Below are positions 8,291 to 15,925 of a stretch of DNA of 64,000 nucleotides, piece by piece. The first letter of the stretch is position 1, and every line of letters begins with the position of its first letter. The notes below the pieces were generated by a model. That model was not told the DNA's origin, searched no databases, and saw only the letters and a program-made list of their open reading frames with translations. Made by a program: the position numbers and the translations under genes. The stretch is from NCBI GenBank assembly GCA_025054935.1, contig JANWZD010000001.1, positions 575,008 through 639,007 on the forward strand, read 5' to 3'. Source of the DNA: Dehalococcoidia bacterium. GTDB lineage: Bacteria > Chloroflexota > Dehalococcoidia > SpSt-223.

Positions 8291-8685
8291 GCCGCCAGTT
8301 CAGCCTCCTCCTGCTCTGCGCGGCACTGGCGGGCCTGCTGGCCGTGCCCCCACCTCCAGCCGCGAGCGAGCCCGCTGTGCGCACTGTTGAGATTGTCGTC
8401 ACGGGACGCGACCGCTGGGCATACCGGCCGTCCTCGCTCGTCATTCAGGCGGGAGAGACCGTGGAGTGGGTCAACCGCGACCCCGACGATGTGCATAACG
8501 TTTCGATCCCGGCGCTCGGCTACGACGGCCGGTTTCTCGCCAGAGGAGAAAGCGATCAAATCACGTTCACGCTGCCCGGGCGGTACGACTACTACTGCAT
8601 TCCGCATCCCGCGATGCGAGGGCAGGTTATCGTTCTGGGCGCGGTCTACCTGCCCTTCGTGACGGCACACCGCTCCGCCCCCTAA
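8287..8685 (+). CDS. exported cupredoxin (blue copper protein)
   Basis: The 132-aa product has a signal peptide (LLLLCAALAGLLAVP) and a plastocyanin-like domain. The type-1 copper ligands are visible: His in DVHNVSIP, then Cys, His and Met in YYCIPHPAMRG. It probably carries electrons, or copper, outside the membrane. Its ATG overlaps the DUF1501 stop (ATGA), so it belongs to the same transcript. The pairing with two exported proteins of unknown function suggests a redox role for the cluster, which is inference. Confidence 0.88.
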   Translation: MSRQFSLLLLCAALAGLLAVPPPPAASEPAVRTVEIVVTGRDRWAYRPSSLVIQAGETVEWVNRDPDDVHNVSIPALGYDGRFLARGESDQITFTLPGRYDYYCIPHPAMRGQVIVLGAVYLPFVTAHRSAP

Positions 8686-8698
8686 CCGCGCCGAGGCG

Positions 8699-8720
8699 CG
8701 CCGCCGGAAAGCGGCGTTTT
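8699..8720 (+). terminator. intrinsic terminator after the cupredoxin operon
   Basis: CGCCGC (8699-8704) pairs with GCGGCG (8711-8716) around a 6-nt loop, followed by TTTT (8717-8720). It lies 13 nt after the cupredoxin stop. The T-run merges with the -10 box of murJ. Confidence 0.7.
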
Positions 8721-8725
8721 ACAAT
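8720..8725 (+). promoter_or_regulatory. murJ -10 box (TACAAT), leaderless arrangement
   Basis: TACAAT ends 7 nt before the murJ ATG with the sequence CCCGGCG between. Transcription would begin at or within 1-2 nt of the start codon. No ribosome site fits in the gap. The same layout recurs at 41040 and 44617. Confidence 0.6.
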
Positions 8726-8732
8726 CCCGGCG

Positions 8733-10286
8733 ATGACAGAGCCGTCCCCCTCGCGGGTTGGCCGGCTGGCGCGAGCGGCGCTCACCGTGTCGGTTGGCGG
8801 AGCAGTCAGCCGGCTGCTGGGGTTGGGGCGCGAGCAGACGATCGCCGCCCTGTTCGGCCGCAGCGCTGCCACCGATGCCTTCACTGCAGCAAGCCGCATC
8901 CCAACGACGACCTACGACCTACTCGTCGGCGGGATGATCTCTGCCGCCTTCGTTCCTGTTCTCTCGAGCGAAGCGGAGCGCGATGAACGAGCGTTCCAGC
9001 GCCTTGCGGGACTACTGCTCTCCTTCTTCGGCGCGCTCTTGGCTGCGGCTGTCGCGCTGGTCCTTCTCTTCTCAGCGCCGATTGTCGCCGTCCTGACCCC
9101 GTTTTTTGATGCAGAGACCCAAGCGACGACGCTGCACCTGCTGCGGCTGATGACGCCGAGCCTCTTTTTTCTCGGAATGTCGGGGGTGGCGATCGGTATC
9201 TTGCAGGCGCGCCGGCAGTTCGGCGCGCCGGCCTTTGGGGCCGCAGTCTTTAACCTCGGGTTCATCGTTGCCGCTTGGGCCTTGCGCGACCACGGGGTCG
9301 AGGCGCTGGCGCTCGCCCTTCTCGCTGGCTCGGTCGCCCAGCTTGTCCTTCAAGCCGCTGCCCTCCGCTCGGTCCGGCTGCAGCTTTCCTTCGACTGGCG
9401 GACCCCGCAGCTCCGCCGGATCGGCGCGCTCTATCTCCCCGTGCTGCTCGGGCTGATCGTGACGAACACGGGGGTGTACATCGACACTATTCTGGCGTCG
9501 AGCCTTCCGCCGGGCGACCTGACCGCGATGCGCTATGCCACCACCTTAACGCAGCTGACGTTAGGGGTGGTCGCCGTCTCGATCGGGACCGCCTATCTTC
9601 CCGAACTGTCGCGCATGCCGGCCGCCTCGCCCCAGTACCGCGCCGCCTTGGGAGAAGCGCTGCGCGCTGTCCTGCTGCTCGCTGTGCCGCTGGTCATTGC
9701 GCTTGCCGTCCTCCGCGAGCCGGTGATCCGACTGCTGTTCGAGCGCGGCGCCTTTACCAGCAGCGACACGGCGCGCACCGCACTCGCCTACCTCGCGTAT
9801 GCGCCGGGGACCCCCGCGGCCGCATTGGATCAAATCCTGATCTTCGCCTTCTACGCCCGCCAGGACACCATTCGCCCCGTTCTCGTTGGGGTTGCCTCGG
9901 TGGGGATCTATCTTGCCGTCGCGCTGGCGCTCGTCCAGCCATTCGGCATGGTGGGGCTGACCCTCGCCAACTCGGCGCAGTGGATTGGGCATCTTCTCAT
10001 GATGGCGCTCCTGACGGCGCTGATGCTGCGCGCCCTCCCCCTCCGCGCGAGCATCGTGGCGCTTGGGCGGATCGGGCTGGCGGGGAGCGCCGCCGGGCTG
10101 ACGTGGTGGCTCGCGGGGTGGGTGCTGCCGGCGGATGCCCTGCTGCTCGTCCCCGCCGTGGTCGTGGCGGGAGCGGCGGGAGGAGCCGTCTATCTCGGGA
10201 CACTGCTGCTGCTCGGCGCGCCGGAGGCCTCCTTCCTGATCGCGCGCCTGCGTTCCTTCCTTGATCGAGCATTCAGGCGGAAGTAG
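8733..10286 (+). CDS. murJ: lipid II flippase MurJ
   Basis: MurJ flips the peptidoglycan precursor lipid II across the inner membrane. The 517-aa protein has about 14 hydrophobic helices of the MOP superfamily and the N-terminal MurJ signature (SRLLGLGREQTIAALFG, then AFTAASRIPTTTYDLLVGGM). GAAISAAFVPVLS-like and LRDHGVEALALALL regions also fit. Length is normal. Its presence says the organism makes peptidoglycan. The ATG at 8733 has no ribosome site and sits 7 nt after TACAAT. Confidence 0.93.
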   Translation: MTEPSPSRVGRLARAALTVSVGGAVSRLLGLGREQTIAALFGRSAATDAFTAASRIPTTTYDLLVGGMISAAFVPVLSSEAERDERAFQRLAGLLLSFFGALLAAAVALVLLFSAPIVAVLTPFFDAETQATTLHLLRLMTPSLFFLGMSGVAIGILQARRQFGAPAFGAAVFNLGFIVAAWALRDHGVEALALALLAGSVAQLVLQAAALRSVRLQLSFDWRTPQLRRIGALYLPVLLGLIVTNTGVYIDTILASSLPPGDLTAMRYATTLTQLTLGVVAVSIGTAYLPELSRMPAASPQYRAALGEALRAVLLLAVPLVIALAVLREPVIRLLFERGAFTSSDTARTALAYLAYAPGTPAAALDQILIFAFYARQDTIRPVLVGVASVGIYLAVALALVQPFGMVGLTLANSAQWIGHLLMMALLTALMLRALPLRASIVALGRIGLAGSAAGLTWWLAGWVLPADALLLVPAVVVAGAAGGAVYLGTLLLLGAPEASFLIARLRSFLDRAFRRK

Positions 10287-10375
10287 ACTTCTCTTGCCGC
10301 CGGCGCGCTGGCGGCGCGAGATCACTGCGTGAACGAAGTCGCCGACCCCCGCTCGACGAATTGGAGGACTGTCCT

Positions 10376-11476
10376 GTGAATTTACGCATCCCTGGGCCAA
10401 CGCCGTGTCCCGAAGAAGTGCTGATGGCGATGACCAAGCAGATGGTCGACCACCGGGGTCCCGAGTTCAAGGACATCCTTCTGCGGGTTACGGAGCGCTT
10501 GAAGACCTTCTTTCAAACGAAGAACGATGTGGTGACGCTGACGGCTGCCGGCACCGGCGGGCTCGAAGCTGCCATCGTCAATTTCCTCTCTCCTGGCGAG
10601 ACGGTGCTGGCGGTGTCGATCGGGGTGTTCGGCGACCGTTTCGCCAAGATTGCGGAGACTTACGGCGCGACAGTCAAGCGGCTGCGGTTCGAAGATGGGG
10701 AAGCCGCGGACCCCGACCAGATCGCGGCGGCCTTGGCTGCTGACCCGTCGATCCGGGCGGTGACGGTGACGCACAACGAGACCTCGACCGGCGTCACGAA
10801 CGACCTCGCCGCCATCGCGAAGGTGGTGAAAGCGGCCGACAAGCTGATCCTCGTCGACGCCGTCTCGAGCTTGACCGCCATCGACTTGCCAGTCGACGCG
10901 CTCGGCCTCGATGTTGTGGTCTCTGGCTCGCAGAAAGGCTGGATGGTGCCGCCGGGGCTCACCTTTCTCTCGGTCAGCGAGCGCGGCTGGGAAGCCAACG
11001 CCAACGCCAAGATGCCGCGCTTTTATCTCGACGTTCGCGAGGCGAAGAAATCGCTCGACAAGGGCCAGACCCCGTGGACGCCGGCAATTTCGGTGTTTTA
11101 TGCCCTCGATGTCGCACTCGATCTCATGCTCGCCGAAGGGCTGCCCGCGATCTTCGAGCGGCACCGCCGGGTCGCCGAACGAACTCGGGCGGGGGTGAAA
11201 GAACTCGGGCTGCGGCTGCTGGCGAAGGATGAACGCTACGCCTCCAACAGCGTCACCGCCGTCTGGGCGCCCGACGGCGTTGAGGTGAAAGCGCTGCGAG
11301 CGGCGCTGCGCGAGCGAGGCGTGGTCGTCGCTGGAGGGCAGGGCGCGCTCGACGGCAAGATTTTCCGGATCGGGCATCTTGGCTACGTGCGTGATGCCGA
11401 TATCGAGGAGACGCTGCACGCCCTGCGCGAGGTGCTGCCGAAAGTAGGCTACTCCGCCGCGGCAGCAACCGCCTAG
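10376..11476 (+). CDS. class V aminotransferase, probably phosphoserine/serine-glyoxylate type
   Basis: A PLP-dependent enzyme of the alanine-glyoxylate/serine-pyruvate aminotransferase family. The N terminus has the PGPTPCPEEV substrate loop, and the PLP lysine is Lys187 in VSGSQKGWMVPPG. GTG 10376 was chosen over TTG 10361 because GGAGGA lies 7 nt upstream of it. It is followed by serA. In several bacteria and archaea an enzyme of this family replaces SerC as phosphoserine aminotransferase, so a serine-biosynthesis role is likely here, but photorespiratory-type glyoxylate transamination cannot be excluded. Confidence 0.85.
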   Translation: MNLRIPGPTPCPEEVLMAMTKQMVDHRGPEFKDILLRVTERLKTFFQTKNDVVTLTAAGTGGLEAAIVNFLSPGETVLAVSIGVFGDRFAKIAETYGATVKRLRFEDGEAADPDQIAAALAADPSIRAVTVTHNETSTGVTNDLAAIAKVVKAADKLILVDAVSSLTAIDLPVDALGLDVVVSGSQKGWMVPPGLTFLSVSERGWEANANAKMPRFYLDVREAKKSLDKGQTPWTPAISVFYALDVALDLMLAEGLPAIFERHRRVAERTRAGVKELGLRLLAKDERYASNSVTAVWAPDGVEVKALRAALRERGVVVAGGQGALDGKIFRIGHLGYVRDADIEETLHALREVLPKVGYSAAAATA

Positions 11477-11567
11477 GTCGAACCGCGCATTCGCCGGGAG
11501 GCGGTGCCTCCGCTACGGGGGAAGGCGCGCGACGGCGAGGAGCAAGCCATATCTGCGGGAGAAACGC

Positions 11568-13142
11568 GTGCGCATTCTGGTTGCCGACCCGATTGCCGAA
11601 GAAGGCATCGCTATCCTCCGGAGCGTCGCTGAGGTCGACGTCATCACAAAGCAGACGCCCGAGGAGCTGATCCGCCGCATTGCGGCGTACGACGCCCTCG
11701 TTGTGCGCAGCGAGACGAAAGTGACCGCCCCTGTCATCGACGCCGGCGTTCGGCTGCGCGCGATCGGCCGCGCCGGTGTCGGCGTCGACAATATCGATGT
11801 GGAGGCGGCAACGCGCAAAGGGATCACCGTCGTCAACGCGCCGACCGGCAATACGATCGCGGCGACCGAGCATACGATCGCGCTGCTCCTCGCTCTTGCC
11901 CGCAATGTGCCCCAAGCGCACATGGCGCTGAAAGCCGGCCGCTGGGAGCGCGCCAAGTTTACGGGGGTCGAGGTGCGGAATAAGGTGCTCGGCATCATCG
12001 GTCTCGGCAAGATCGGCTCCGAGGTCGCCCGGCGCGCTCTCGGCCTCCAGATGCGGGTTGTCGGCTACGACCCGTTCGTGAGTGAAGATCACGCCCGCAA
12101 CATCGGGGTCGAGTTCGCTGATTTCGACACCGTGCTGCGGGTCGCCGACTTTCTCACGGTCCATATCCCCCTCTCAAACGAGACCCGCTCGCTGATCGGC
12201 GAGGCGCAGCTCGCCAAGATGAAGCCGACAGCGCGCGTGATCAACGTGGCGCGGGGCGGCATCATCGATGAAGACGCGCTCTTCCGTGCGGTGGAAGACG
12301 GCCGCATTGCGGGCGCCGCTGTCGACGTCTTCTCCCACGAGCCGACGACGGACAACATCCTCTTCAAGAGCGACAAGATCATCGTCACGCCCCACCTTGG
12401 CGCTTCAACGGAAGAGGCCCAAGTGCAAGTGGCGGTCGATGTCGCCGAGCAGATCGTCGACGTCCTGCATGGCCGGCCAGCACGCTACGCCGTCAACCTG
12501 CCGCACGTTCCTGCGGAGACCTTGAAAGCGCTGCAGCCGTACCTTCCTCTTGCCGAAGCGCTCGGGGCGATGGCCGCGCAGCTGGCGCGCGGCCAAGTGA
12601 GCAGCGTTATGGTGACGTATGAGGGCGAGATCGCCCAGCACGACACTGCCCTCCTGAAAGCAGCCGTGATCAAGGGGCTGTTCCGCGCCTCGAGCGAGGA
12701 CCAGATCAATCTGGTCAATGCCGCCTTTGTGGCGCGGGAGCGCGGACTGCGGCTCACCGAGCAGAAGACGACCGACTCTGAGAACTACACCAGTCTCATT
12801 CGTATCGCTATCGACCGCCAAGGGGAGAAGACGGTTGTGGCGGGCACCGTCTTGCGCGGCGAGCCGCGCGTTGTCCAGATCAACGACCATGACCAGATGG
12901 ATATCGCTCCGGCGGGAACGATGCTCCTCTGCCACAACACCGATCGCCCGGGGGTGATCGGTCGAGTTGGCACCTTGCTCGGCCAGCGCGACATCAATAT
13001 CGCGTTCATGAGCGTCGCCCGTGACCATCCGCGCGGCCGCGCCCTGATGATCGTTGGGGTCGATGAGCCGATCTCCGACGAGGTGCTGAACGAGGTGCGC
13101 GCCCTCGATGGGATCGACGACGCGGTCGTCGTGAGCTTGTGA
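11568..13142 (+). CDS. serA: D-3-phosphoglycerate dehydrogenase
   Basis: It oxidises 3-phosphoglycerate to 3-phosphohydroxypyruvate, the first step of serine synthesis. The 524-aa protein is the long form. It has a substrate/NAD dehydrogenase core with GRAGVGVDNIDV, the Rossmann motif IIGLGKIGSEVARR and the active-site NVARGGIIDEDAL. An intervening domain and a C-terminal ACT domain (from about residue 450, NTDRPGVIGRVGTLLG) probably sense serine. GTG 11568 follows GGGAGA. The 91-nt gap after the aminotransferase holds no clear terminator, so co-transcription is likely. Confidence 0.93.
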   Translation: MRILVADPIAEEGIAILRSVAEVDVITKQTPEELIRRIAAYDALVVRSETKVTAPVIDAGVRLRAIGRAGVGVDNIDVEAATRKGITVVNAPTGNTIAATEHTIALLLALARNVPQAHMALKAGRWERAKFTGVEVRNKVLGIIGLGKIGSEVARRALGLQMRVVGYDPFVSEDHARNIGVEFADFDTVLRVADFLTVHIPLSNETRSLIGEAQLAKMKPTARVINVARGGIIDEDALFRAVEDGRIAGAAVDVFSHEPTTDNILFKSDKIIVTPHLGASTEEAQVQVAVDVAEQIVDVLHGRPARYAVNLPHVPAETLKALQPYLPLAEALGAMAAQLARGQVSSVMVTYEGEIAQHDTALLKAAVIKGLFRASSEDQINLVNAAFVARERGLRLTEQKTTDSENYTSLIRIAIDRQGEKTVVAGTVLRGEPRVVQINDHDQMDIAPAGTMLLCHNTDRPGVIGRVGTLLGQRDINIAFMSVARDHPRGRALMIVGVDEPISDEVLNEVRALDGIDDAVVVSL

Positions 13143-14146
13143 TCGACGAAACCCGTTCGCCGGACGACCAGCCGGCGCCCCTCAGCCCAACCGAGCAGGC
13201 GGCGCCGCTCCTTTCCGCCGCCGAACCCGCCCCGCTCAGCGAGCCAGAGCAAACGGTGCCCCTCGCCGCCTCGTGGCCGGCGCCGAGCAGTTCCTCTTCG
13301 CTGCTCTCGACGCCCTCCGCTGAGCCGTCGCCGTCCGAGTGGACTATCTTCGACCCCGCCCAGCCGTCCGAGACCCTGCCGCTTTCGGGCGACATCATCG
13401 CGCCGCCCTACCAGCTCTCCGACCGCTATGTTGTCGATGAAGATGGGGAGCTGCTTGAAATCGCCCGCGAAGGACCGCTCAGCCGCTGGTGGAACGGGCT
13501 CAGCCGCAACGACCGGCGGTTTTACTTCGGCTCATTCCTCGTCTTCGTCGTCAGCACGTTTCTCTACTGTCTTGGCGTGAGCGCCGTCGTGCTGACGCCG
13601 GCGCTGCAGCCGCCGGCGCTGGCGATCGCGCCAACAAGCACCCCAACCGCGACTGCGACCCCTTTCATCGTGGGGCTGACGCCCAGCCCGGCTGAGCCGG
13701 TCGGGCCGACCCCCACTTTCGGCGTGCCGATCATTCTCCTGCCGACCGCCACGCCGCGGGTCCTTCCCGAGGACCCCGACCCCACCCCCACGCCGCTGCT
13801 TCCCACCGCCACGCCGACCCCCCGCGCCACGCTGCCCGGCCTTCCGCCTCTTCCTTTCTCCACTCCGCTCTCAACACCAGCCTTGCCGCCGGGCGTTCCG
13901 ACCAGCGCGATCCCTCCCTTCCCGCCAGCAGGAGGAGGAACCACGCCCACCGTTCCTCCAGCGAACGCGACTTTCACGCCTGTTCCTACGACGCCGCGCC
14001 TGCCCGCGACGCCCCCGAACGGCAATGCGATCCCAACCTCGACGCCGATCCCGCAGCCAACTCGGACAGTCGCCCCGCCGACCGCGACCGTCACCCCGCT
14101 CATCCCCATTCTCCCCGTTCCGGCGTCTCCGACGCCGCGCCCCTAG
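13139..14146 (+). CDS. Pro/Thr-rich single-TM protein
   Basis: The 335-aa product starts at a GTG that overlaps the serA stop (GTGA). Residues 1-115 are acidic and Pro/Ser-rich. One transmembrane helix lies near 127-150 (GSFLVFVVSTFLYCLGVS). The remaining 190 residues are a long Pro/Thr/Ala tail with repeated TPTPT-like units, presumably an extended, possibly glycosylated, extracellular region. No catalytic motif is visible and I do not recognise a family. Low-complexity sequence makes homology searches unreliable. Confidence 0.65.
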   Translation: MIDETRSPDDQPAPLSPTEQAAPLLSAAEPAPLSEPEQTVPLAASWPAPSSSSSLLSTPSAEPSPSEWTIFDPAQPSETLPLSGDIIAPPYQLSDRYVVDEDGELLEIAREGPLSRWWNGLSRNDRRFYFGSFLVFVVSTFLYCLGVSAVVLTPALQPPALAIAPTSTPTATATPFIVGLTPSPAEPVGPTPTFGVPIILLPTATPRVLPEDPDPTPTPLLPTATPTPRATLPGLPPLPFSTPLSTPALPPGVPTSAIPPFPPAGGGTTPTVPPANATFTPVPTTPRLPATPPNGNAIPTSTPIPQPTRTVAPPTATVTPLIPILPVPASPTPRP

Positions 14147-14154
14147 GAGGTCCC

Positions 14155-14871
14155 ATGGAGCGTCCTCGGATCACCGTTCGCGATGTCGCCGCTTCTCTCG
14201 AAATCGACGCGCTGATCACCGGCGCGAACCGCGCGCTCGGCGTCCTCGGCTACACCGAGCACGGACAGCGCCACGCCTCCACGGTAGCGGCGAGCGCGCA
14301 GAACCTCCTCCTTCGCCTCGGCTATCCCGAACGGACCGCGGAGCTGGCCGCGATCGCGGGCTATCTCCACGACCTCGGGAATGTCGTCAATCGGCGAGAC
14401 CACGGCCATTCCACGGGACTGCTTGTCTACGACATCCTGCGCCGGCTTGGGATGCCGGTCGACGAAATCGTGGAAGTGGTAACGGCAGTTGGTCACCATG
14501 AAGACGACGGCGCGCCCGTGAGCGAGATCTCTGCAGCCGTCATCATCGCGGATAAAGCCGATGTGCATCGCTCCCGGGTCCGCAATCCCGATCCCCGCAC
14601 GTTTGATATCCACGACCGGGTCAACTACGCGGTTACGCGCAACGCGATCGACGTGGACCCTGTCCGGCGCGTGATCAAGCTCGACTTGACCGTCGATACA
14701 ACGATGGTGTCGATCATGGATTTCTTCGAAATCTTCCTCGATCGAATGGTGCTGAGCCGGTCGGCAGCCCAGTTTCTGCAATGCACCCTGCAGCTGATGA
14801 TCAATGGGGTCGTGCTCGACTCTCGTCATCAAGATCGCGTTGAGGAATACTTCATCCCGCAATTCGAGTAG
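14155..14871 (+). CDS. HD-domain phosphohydrolase
   Basis: The 238-aa protein has a metal-dependent HD domain: HAST near residue 41, the HD pair in YLHDLGNVVNRRDHGHSTG, and AVGHHEDDGAP with further metal-binding His residues, then IIADKADVH. These ligands are all present, so it should be active on a phosphomonoester, phosphodiester or nucleotide. The substrate is unknown. A strong ribosome site (AGGAGG) lies 5 nt upstream of the ATG. It sits 8 nt after the Pro/Thr-rich gene, in the same orientation. Confidence 0.85.
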   Translation: MERPRITVRDVAASLEIDALITGANRALGVLGYTEHGQRHASTVAASAQNLLLRLGYPERTAELAAIAGYLHDLGNVVNRRDHGHSTGLLVYDILRRLGMPVDEIVEVVTAVGHHEDDGAPVSEISAAVIIADKADVHRSRVRNPDPRTFDIHDRVNYAVTRNAIDVDPVRRVIKLDLTVDTTMVSIMDFFEIFLDRMVLSRSAAQFLQCTLQLMINGVVLDSRHQDRVEEYFIPQFE

Positions 14872-14874
14872 AGC

Positions 14875-14907
14875 CGGCAGAAGAAGCCATTCGGTATACT
14901 TCTGCCG
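14875..14907 (+). promoter_or_regulatory. 9-bp inverted repeat overlapping a TATACT -10 box
   Basis: CGGCAGAAG (14875-14883) is perfectly complementary to CTTCTGCCG (14899-14907). The 3' arm starts inside TATACT (14895-14900). It could be the terminator of the HD gene, though no U-run follows. It could equally be an operator over the promoter of the 40-aa gene 80 nt downstream. Confidence 0.5.
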
Positions 14908-14986
14908 CAAGGACCAGCGTCACGAGCGCCCGTGCGGCGGGCTTCGCCTTCCGCAGGAAGAACACGGGCAGCGCGAAAGAGGAACC

Positions 14987-15109
14987 ATGACCGGATTGCC
15001 GAAGGACCGCGGCCGCAACCTCCTTGCCGCCAAGATCAAGCGTCGCCGCCGGCTGGCGATGCGCCCCCACAAGACCCGCCGCCTGGCGCGGCGTCTCGGC
15101 AAGAAATAG
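14987..15109 (+). CDS. 40-aa highly basic protein, AURKAIP1/bS22-like
   Basis: ATG 14987 follows AAAGAGGA and opens a 40-codon frame. The C-terminal half is a run of Lys/Arg/His (IKRRRRLAMRPHKTRRLARR, then LGKK). The spacing of RRRR, M, HK and RR resembles the short AURKAIP1/COX24-type domain found in mitochondrial mS38 and in the mycobacterial ribosomal protein bS22. That resemblance is judged by eye. A ribosome-associated or nucleic-acid-binding role would follow from the charge. The next gene starts immediately after its stop. Confidence 0.6.
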   Translation: MTGLPKDRGRNLLAAKIKRRRRLAMRPHKTRRLARRLGKK

Positions 15110-15925
15110 GTGCGGCGCGGCTATCTCGCGACCTCAAGCGGACTGATCCACTACCGCACAGCCGGCAGCGGAGAAGAGCGTCTTCTCCTGCTCCACCAGA
15201 CGCCGCTGTCGAGCGCGGTCTACGACCACCTCCTTCCGCTGTTCGCGGAGCGCTACTGCGTCGTCGCGATCGACACGCCGGGCTACGGCGAATCCGACCC
15301 GCCGCCGCCTGGCGGCTGGGGGATCCCCGACTATGCGCGCGCCGTGATCGAGGCGCTCGACGCCCTCGGATGGCAGCGGGCCCACCTCGTCGGCCGCCTG
15401 ACAGGCTGTTCGGTTGCCGTGGAGGTGGCCGCTGCTGCGCCGGAACGGATCCAGCGGCTGGTGCTCTCTGGCCTGCCGGACTATGACGAGGAGACCCGGC
15501 AGGCGAAGCTCGCCGCCCTGAAGTGGACCCCCATGAGACCTGACGGCAGCCAAACGACCGAGCTCTGGCGGTTCCTGCGCGCAACAAATCCGGCGCTTCC
15601 GACTGCGGTCATCCACCGAATGCACCTCGGGATTCTGCGCCCTGGGCCGCGCAACGAAGAGGCACATCGCGCCGTTTTTCGCTACGACCCCAAAACGCGC
15701 ATCCCTGCGATCGAAGCGCCGACCCTCCTGCTCTATGGCGAGCGGGATTACTTTCTCGATCGGATTGAGACCCTTCGCCCGCTCTTTAGGCGAGCGCAGC
15801 TCCAATTCATTCCCGGCGGACAGCAGCTTATCTTCGAGAACCCCGTGGGGTTTGCCGGGGCGGTGCTGGACTTTCTCGCCCGGCCGCTCGCCCCCTCACA
15901 GCCCGAGCCCCACACCGACCAGTGA
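15110..15925 (+). CDS. alpha/beta-hydrolase-fold protein lacking catalytic Ser and His
   Basis: The 271-aa protein is clearly of the alpha/beta hydrolase fold: LLLLHQTPLSSAVYDHLLPL, IDTPGYGESDPP and LLLYGERDYFLD. At the nucleophile elbow, where GxSxG is expected, it reads VGRLTGC. At the catalytic-His position it reads GGQQLIFENP. The Ser is therefore replaced by Leu and the His by Gln, while the Asp-containing motif remains. It is probably not a hydrolase and may bind a ligand or act as a lyase-like or structural protein. GTG 15110 abuts the previous stop, suggesting coupling. The last 30 nt overlap the convergent iron-protein gene. Confidence 0.8.
   Translation: MRRGYLATSSGLIHYRTAGSGEERLLLLHQTPLSSAVYDHLLPLFAERYCVVAIDTPGYGESDPPPPGGWGIPDYARAVIEALDALGWQRAHLVGRLTGCSVAVEVAAAAPERIQRLVLSGLPDYDEETRQAKLAALKWTPMRPDGSQTTELWRFLRATNPALPTAVIHRMHLGILRPGPRNEEAHRAVFRYDPKTRIPAIEAPTLLLYGERDYFLDRIETLRPLFRRAQLQFIPGGQQLIFENPVGFAGAVLDFLARPLAPSQPEPHTDQ

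Noticed and set aside
13600-14146. Repetitive Pro/Thr-coding sequence that might look like a short tandem repeat or CRISPR array
   Set aside because: It is in-frame low-complexity coding sequence of the membrane protein. Units are irregular and there are no unique spacers.
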